Assembly (NCBI GenBank): GCA_034770075.1
Contig: CM068379.1
Location: 20,521,506 to 20,585,505 of the forward strand
Length of the DNA stretch: 64,000 nt
Direction: 5' to 3'
Origin: Aralia elata
Taxonomy: Eukaryota; Streptophyta; Magnoliopsida; Apiales; Araliaceae
The notes beneath the pieces were generated by a model that saw nothing but the letters and a program-made list of their open reading frames with translations, was not told where the DNA came from and ran no database searches. The stretch's first letter is position 1, and every line of letters begins with the position of its first letter. Both the position numbers and the translations under genes were made by a program. This document shows, piece by piece, positions 58,106 through 64,000 of the stretch.

Positions 58106-58992
58106 ATGTCTTCTTAGAAGTAATTCCTGCCGTTGAAGACCCCCGACGGCGAGGAATTCGTGGTGCAAGAATCCGCCGGCGCCGTGATATCGCAACATGC
58201 ATGGTAGTAGATAGGGACGAAGCCAGGATTTAATCTTGGGAGGGCCAAAATTTTTACAAAGTCGTAAATAATTTGACGGGGGTTCAGGGGCAGCGCCCCC
58301 GAGCCAATTTTTTTTTAATACTTTTGTACTTTCAAGTCACACACGCACACACACACATATATATATATATATAATATTATAGGGAGATATACATATATTG
58401 AAAGAATATGAGTCATATGTGGTTAAAATTTGACTGACAAAATTATAAAATTTTAATTTGACCCCGTATAATAAAAAATTTATAAAATTTTAGTGGAGTC
58501 AATTTATATATAATACTTAATTTTTTAAAAATTTACCTTACATTATAAAGTAATTATTGTTTTTAGTGCAGTACTATCCAAGTGTTTATAGTGAGCTTCC
58601 ATTTTCTTTTTCATTTAGTATGGAGGTAGAAGTTGCTATTTTTTATTTGGGAATTTTATGGGGCAGGTTATAAGCAAGAAGGGCAGGTCTATAATCTATT
58701 TATAAGTGTATGAATTTGGCTAGTTAAGATCAGAATGAGACCGATGTGTAAACTTATATCTTGTTACAAAGAATGTGTTGTGGTCGTTAGTTTGGTAGTA
58801 AAGAAATTTATTTTCCTCTAAAGCATTACATTTTTCTTGAGGGGGGCCAAAAATAATTTTTTTGAAACTTTGGGGTAAGACTTACAAAATTTTCAAACCT
58901 TGGGGGGGGGCGTGGCCCCCTCCAGTCCTATGCTAGCTTCGTCCCTGGTAGTAGACGATTGTGCATCGACCGCGATTCCTACGAACGATTAA
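58106..58992 (+). pseudogene. SKP1-like gene, N-terminal fragment, disrupted
   Basis: After a TATATATA stretch near 58060 the frame opens at ATG 58106, and despite stops at codons 4 and 6 reads FLPLKTPDGEEFVVQESAG and AVISQ. After a transposon insertion it continues MVVDDCASTAIPTND up to TAA 58992. This matches the first 40 or so residues of plant SKP1/ASK proteins (LKSSDGExFEVxExVAxxSxTI ... MIEDDCAxxxIP), the cullin-binding half of the SCF ubiquitin ligase adaptor. A 735-base element sits at 58212-58946, and one base change in phase lies beside it. The C-terminal F-box-binding half is absent. Clearly a pseudogene; most plants have many such SKP1-like copies. Confidence 0.82.
58212..58946. 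mobile_element. Mutator-type non-autonomous element in the SKP1-like pseudogene
   Basis: Ends AGGGACGAAGCCAG and, inverted, AGGGACGAAGCTAG. GGTAGTAGA is duplicated on both sides (58203-58211 and 58947-58955), 9 bases as for Mutator-like elements. Removing the insert and one copy joins the SKP1-like reading to its continuation. Inside are a G+C-rich GGGGCAGCGCCCCC-type palindrome near 58285 and a CA/TA microsatellite at 58340-58372. No transposase. Confidence 0.9.
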
Positions 58993-59545
58993 TATGATGA
59001 ATGAGAATAATTTTCAACAATTTGGTGGTGAATATCCTTAACCAGTTCCATGATCAAACCACGTGTGAATCCAATGATGCTGATGAATGACATTAATTTT
59101 CAACAATTATTGCAACTATATTCCGGATCATCACCCTTATTTTGATCCGACGTCGAGAGAGATGGTGGACCCAATGACGATCATTGACCCTAGTTTGCTA
59201 CGGCATTTTTTAATCCATCTTACTCAAATACCCGAGTACCCAGTACATAAAGTTAGAGGATCCTTTTGAAAAGAATCAATTGTATGTATTGGGTACTCGA
59301 GTAACGCAGGGTAGTTAAGTAAAGATGGATCTGAAAAAGATTGTAGCAAACCAGAGTCAATAATCGTCATTGGGTCCGTTGGATCAAAATAAGATTGATG
59401 ATCCGGAATATAGTTGCAATACTCACCACCAAATTGTTGAAAATTATTTTCATTCGTCCGCATCATTGGATTGACAATTGGTGTGATCATGGAATTGCTT
59501 GAGGATATTCACTAAGAAATTGTTGAAAATTATTGTCATTCATCA
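58993..59545. repeat. Inverted duplication of an unknown coding fragment
   Basis: Left arm 58993-59250 and right arm 59281-59545 are imperfect reverse complements around a spacer of about 30 bases. On the minus strand the right arm gives an 88-codon frame (59490-59224) with NNFQQFGGEYCNYIPDH and FDPTDPMTIIDSGLLQSF; the left arm encodes the same on the plus strand with stops and small gaps. The short unit MN(D/E)NNFQQF also occurs upstream in the right arm, so the source had an internal repeat. I do not recognise the protein family. Confidence 0.8.
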
Positions 59546-60090
59546 CCAATATTATTCCTAACAAATTGTTTTTTTTTTTGCAAGAAAATAAGGGAGAATA
59601 TATTGCTTTGAAAGTACTCCTACAAGCTTTGATATTCAAAGGACTGCATATTGACCTTTCGGATTTTGATTGTTGAAGCAATTGTACGTTTTGTGTACAA
59701 CTTAGGATTTTTGATTGATTGGGTATTTGAATTTTTGTGTTTACCAGTTTATTATTGCAACGCGTTTGTGGTTTATTTCAATTAATATGGAGAATTGGCT
59801 AAATGTTGAGATGAGGATTGATTGTTTTTACCTACTCCCCCTTGCTCAGTTGCTTGCTTATGTGAGAATTAAAATAATGCACTCTGTACTTTTGGTTAGC
59901 TTAGTAGCTTTGATAATTAATATATAGTTTATGAATTCTATATATAAATAAATAACTGTTCTACCTTAATGAATTCATGTCCTAGAAAAACTCTTTTAAC
60001 TTCAATAATCTAAATAATTAAGATCTTTCAGAAAACAAAATTCATGTTTGACCAAACTTTTGAGACCAACAATTCCATAATGTAGTCACG
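59546..60090. other. Unassigned A+T-rich stretch
   Basis: Continues the flank of the inverted duplication; short ORFs without recognisable domains. Confidence 0.5.
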
Positions 60091-60294
60091 TAGTATAACA
60101 CAATAAAGTACTCAAAAAGTACAAGTACCCAAAAAGTAGGCTCACCGGTTAAAAAATTGTTTTATCTTATTATAAAGCGGTTCTCTTGAGCCCCTTATAT
60201 GTAGTAAAGTATAATAAAATACTCAAAAAGTAGGCTCATCAGTTGAAAAGTTGTTCTCTCTTATTATAAAGTGGTTCTCTTGAGCCGCTGATAT
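60091..60294. repeat. Tandem duplication of about 100 bp
   Basis: Two head-to-tail copies (60091-60202 and 60203-60294) sharing TACTCAAAAAGTAGGCTCA, TTATTATAAAG(C/T)GG and TTCTCTTGAGCC. Several small gaps separate the copies. No coding content. Confidence 0.85.
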
Positions 60295-61238
60295 CATTGG
60301 TGAATTTGTGTCATAATATTTTTTTTTTCTTTTTTGCCCCTATAACTTTAATTATATTATTATATGTTTCTTTTATATTTATTTTTTTTACTTTTTTTAT
60401 TTAATCTTTCAAATTTTATAAAATTTTTATTTTACTCTATAATTTACACAAACACCGCGCGCACATTTTAAATCTGGACCATGAAATAGAGACTCTCCCT
60501 TTCATTTGAAATGGAGAGGATCCTAATTCTATAACATGTGTGCCTGATTGGCTATCACACTTGCGGTATATTCAGTTATCAGTTGACGAGCAACGCTTCT
60601 TCCTAAACAGATTTGACTAACCAAATTAAATAAAACAAATTATAATTCTCTTTATAAATTTTTTTTCTCAGATCTTAGTTTCAATATGAACCAAACTATG
60701 TTAGGACTTCTTTTTCTTATATAATACCCAAATTATCATACCCTATTACACTATTCATCTTCATTAAAAAGCTCGCAGTCGATTCTCCGTAGAGATAACT
60801 TTAATGTATCCTTCCAAATTATATTTCGCACCATGGAGTTTTTCGTTATCAGTTTTCGTGCAAAATATTTCGGTACGTAGTAAATATATAGGGATTATAT
60901 TTAACCCGTTCCTAGTAATTTTGAGTCAATTTGATATAGTTTTGTTCCTGTGGCCCATAAATTTGTAGATTTAGCCCAATTAAACTCATTTTCTTTTTTT
61001 ATTATTTGTTAGAGGATATTTATTATTATATTTTTTTCATTTGTAAATAGTAATGCTTCTAATAAATAAGATTTTTAATCCGTATTTTTTGTTAAAATAA
61101 AAATAAAAATAAAATAAAATAGAAGTACCGAAAAATCAGTTAGGTGTTATATTTATCCTTTGTAGCACAATTTTGTTTGATATGATGCATTGGGAAGTCC
61201 ACATCTAAGAATTTTGTGACCTTACTATAAACTATATA
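60295..61238. other. A+T-rich DNA, nothing recognised
   Basis: Homopolymer and A+T-rich tracts. No gene, repeat border or RNA found. Confidence 0.55.
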
Positions 61239-61521
61239 CTTCCTCCGTCCTTTAATATAAGACGTTTTAAAAGAATATTTTTGTCTCTTAATATACGACG
61301 TTTGAGAATTTCAAATAAGCATTAATTGTTTAGTTTCCAATATTACCCCAAGTATTAAATATAACTTTGATTCTTTTACTATTTTTTGCCCAATAAATAA
61401 CACTCTCTTTTTTCAATACAAGTATAATATATGCAATTGATATTATATTTAATACTATACAATCATTTTTTTAATATTTATGCACAACTTTAAAATAACT
61501 TATATTAAGAGACGGAGGGAG
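61239..61521. mobile_element. Stowaway MITE (Tc1/mariner type), copy 1
   Basis: 283 bases with TIR CTTCCTCCGTCCTTTAATATAAG on the left and its inverse CTTATATTAAGAGACGGAGGGAG on the right, flanked by TA. The CTCCCTCCGTCCC-type end and TA duplication are diagnostic of plant Stowaway elements. Confidence 0.93.
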
Positions 61522-62678
61522 TAGTACGCAACATTTGCTATAAAAAAAAGTGTGAACCCTACCAGCTTAAAAATTTACTCCACTAGTCCAATCACCTTCT
61601 TTGCAAACAAAGGTCTGCTCAAATTTTAAAAATTAAAACCGAGTTGTCAGAGGTAGCGTGATATTTACATAAAATTTGTAAGAATCACCACTTTTATCTA
61701 AAAGTATTAAATTTGACTCCCCTCCATTTTATCTCCTAACGATTCTATCTAATATATTATATTTTAATAATTTTAAATAATATAATTAAAATTAATATAG
61801 ATAAATTAATACCGATAAATTAAGTTATAAGATTGAATAATATAATTGTTTCAAAAAGAAAAGTAATTCGATATCGTTTTACTATTTGATGAATATGTGT
61901 GATGTGTTAAAATTACGTACTGCAAGTGCACAACGTCTATTGTAGACTTGACAACTACATGTCGAACCACAAAAATTAGAATAATTTTAAAATTCTTTAA
62001 TTTAAATTTCAGGCAAATTAAAGATAAAGATGTTGAAGATGATTAATTAACTAAATAATGTGAACTAACAATTAATAACGAAAATTATTAATGAGAAAAA
62101 CTACCTAGGAATTTGAATACACTAAGTACTAACATAATAAACAATTTATTATTTTCTGAATGTTCCTGATTTTGTTTTCCCTTCCCCTTAATTATAAAAT
62201 AACAATTCTTATATTTAATGCGAGTAAACATAGATTATGAAAAATACACAGGTTAACAATAATTTATCAAAACTTCTCAGCTAAAATAATAATTATAAAC
62301 CAATTTTGCATGAAGATAAAAATGAAGATGAAAACAATTAAATAATGAAGCACTAATTTCGGAACCAATTTTTTTTATTAATTATAAAGTATCTAATTTC
62401 ATCTTCATTCTATAGTATTAAAAATTTAGTTATCCATAATAATTAACATGAATTAAAGATATAATTATTACTATTATTACTACTTGTGCAAGAAGAATTA
62501 TCAACTATAATCTAAAATAAATAAATAAAATTAAAGATAGAATTATTACTATTATTACTACTTGTGCAAGAAGTAACTATCTTGCAAAGGATAAAAGAAC
62601 TAAAGAAGTATTAATCCATTAAATAAGTACCGAAACCAAAATTCGGTAAGGGAAGAAATGATTATTAAATTAATATTA
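61522..62678. other. A+T-rich DNA with a short repeat
   Basis: No gene seen. A segment of about 43 bases (ATTAAAGATATAATTATTAC...GTGCAAGAAG) occurs at 62452-62495 and again at 62530-62572. Confidence 0.6.
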
Positions 62679-62959
62679 CATCCGTCCCTTAATATAAGTC
62701 GTTTTAGAGTTGTGCACAAGTATTAAGAAAATGATTGTATAGCATTAAATATAATATCAATTGTCTATATTGTCTTTGTATTGGAAAAAGAGAGTGTTAT
62801 TTATTGGACAAAAAAATAGTGAGAGAATCAAAATTATATTTAATACTTGGGATAATATTGAAAACTAAGCAATTAATACTTACTTAAAATTCTCAAATAT
62901 CATATATTAAGAGACAAAAATACTTTTCTAAAACAACTTATATTAAGGGACGGAGAGAG
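62679..62959. mobile_element. Stowaway MITE, copy 2, opposite orientation
   Basis: 281 bases, TIR CATCCGTCCCTTAATATAAG and inverse CTTATATTAAGGGACGGAGAGAG, flanked by TA. The interior is the reverse complement of copy 1 (for example the AGAGTGTTATTTATTGG block matches CCAATAAATAACACTCT), so both belong to one family. Confidence 0.92.
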
Positions 62960-64000
62960 TAACATGTTACAACCATGCAGCATCAAATGAATGTATACAT
63001 TTCTCAGCAATTCAATGGTAGGGTGGCTAGCCTTTAAAAAAAATAAAAAAAAATAAAAATAAAAAATAAAAACTTCTCCTGCTCCTTATTACAACCGGAT
63101 GTAAAGGAACCAAAAATAGAAAAATAACCACCCTCTCTCCAAAACAAAAGTTCTATTTATACACAAAAATAAATTATAACATAATCTAAAATACATTGAA
63201 CTTAATCTTTTTTTCCTCTTATCTCTTCATTTCCTTCTTATCTTAAACTTCATCATGATAAGTCTTCTAAAGTTTTTTTTCTTCTCTGCAAATTGAATAA
63301 TTATTTTTGACTTATTCACCAACATAAATCTTATAAGACAAAATAAAACGTATTAATTAAATAAAATAAACATATAAAATAATAAATATGAAAAATAATA
63401 AAATGCATAAAAATATGCTTATCAATGTGCATTTTTCATTTAAATTTCAATAATTAAAAATTCTTTTAAATTTTTATTGGTAAAAATATTTTTAATAATT
63501 CTAAACCAGGTTTGATCTCGATATCACAAACTTAATATGAATCACTATTAACTACATTATTAAGATAAAACAATTCGTGAATTAGACAAAATTACATTAG
63601 AGAGGAACCAAATTCATAAATATTGTATCCATTTCAATGTCACCCCTTCACAAAAAATGAGTTTATTAGAACATTTTCAGCAGGTGGACTATCTCGTAGA
63701 CTATATTTAGTACATATGACATCATCAAATGTCCTTTAGTCTTCAATCTTTCTAGCAAATGGACTATCCCATGGACTATAATATAAAAAGATTAAAATAA
63801 TCAATGAATTCAAAAAAACTGATTCTCTTTTTTCTTTTTCTTCTTCTTTATCCCCACCCTTCCCATTAAAATATATTAAAAATTATAGTCTACCAAAATT
63901 AGATTTCTTGATATAGTCTTTTGGATCCATCAGAAAATCTCCTAGACTATATTTAGTCTAGCTACTGGAGAGGGAGTATGAGTCCTAGACTATATTTAGT
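62960..64000. other. A+T-rich DNA with a repeated GACTATATTTAGT word
   Basis: From 63670 the words AGACTATATTTAGT and TGGACTATC recur (about 63697, 63768, 63942 and 63987 to the window end). This may be the start of a miniature element continuing beyond the edge. No ORF or RNA gene. Confidence 0.45.

Noticed and set aside
63655..64000. MITE with GACTATATTTAGT ends
   Set aside because: The recurring word is mostly in direct orientation and the right border is outside the window; kept only as a note.

Overview
This is a stretch of plant nuclear DNA, most likely from a eudicot. It is A+T-rich, with no bacterial-style gene packing, no tRNA or rRNA, and no intact host gene that I can recognise. 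Almost everything readable is transposable element in nested layers: Ty3/gypsy elements of the Tat and chromovirus (Tekay/Del-like) lineages, Ty1/copia elements (one SIRE/Maximus-like), a CACTA transposon, Mutator- and hAT-type miniature elements, and Stowaway elements. I cannot name the species.

Layout. 1-412: array of a 52-bp repeat. 1113-1785: reverse-oriented LTR of Tat family A. 3445-26229: a Tat composite bounded by two 487-bp LTRs of family B, with a family-A LTR at 5038-5645 directly before its gag. The gag is cut at 7659 by a reverse-strand Tekay-like element (7660-20230, LTRs near 3.8 kb) whose outer end is joined to a piece of a reverse-strand copia element (20231-22352). Tat sequence resumes at about 22452 with the end of integrase, then a spliced antisense ORF (25220-23328), polypurine tract and 3' LTR. 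26753-27458: hAT-like MITE. 28044-29017: a third family-A LTR with leader.

29018-52285 is a reverse-strand SIRE-like copia element split by three later arrivals: a 4.5-kb solo LTR with perfect 5-bp duplication (31339-35843, itself holding a 930-bp TIR element with exon-like gene pieces), a non-autonomous long-LTR element (38404-44420), and a CACTA transposon in its 5' LTR (48343-51913). 52286-64000 is low-gene DNA: several fold-back MITEs, a Mutator-like element with long inverted repeats, a tandem duplication carrying the promoter side of a broken SKP1-like gene (58106-58992), an inverted duplication of an unknown coding fragment, and two Stowaway MITEs.

Relationships. Element proteins are almost all broken by stops and frameshifts, so most are relics. 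LTR divergence by eye (about 6% for Tat family B, about 2% for the Tekay-like pair) agrees with the nesting order. The most interesting item is in the CACTA element: about 325 bp derived from a plant RNA-dependent RNA polymerase (RDR) gene is present as two facing copies around a 23-nt loop. Any read-through transcript would fold into a long hairpin matching an RNA-silencing gene, so a transposon could in principle make small RNAs against host silencing machinery. This is inference and needs expression data.
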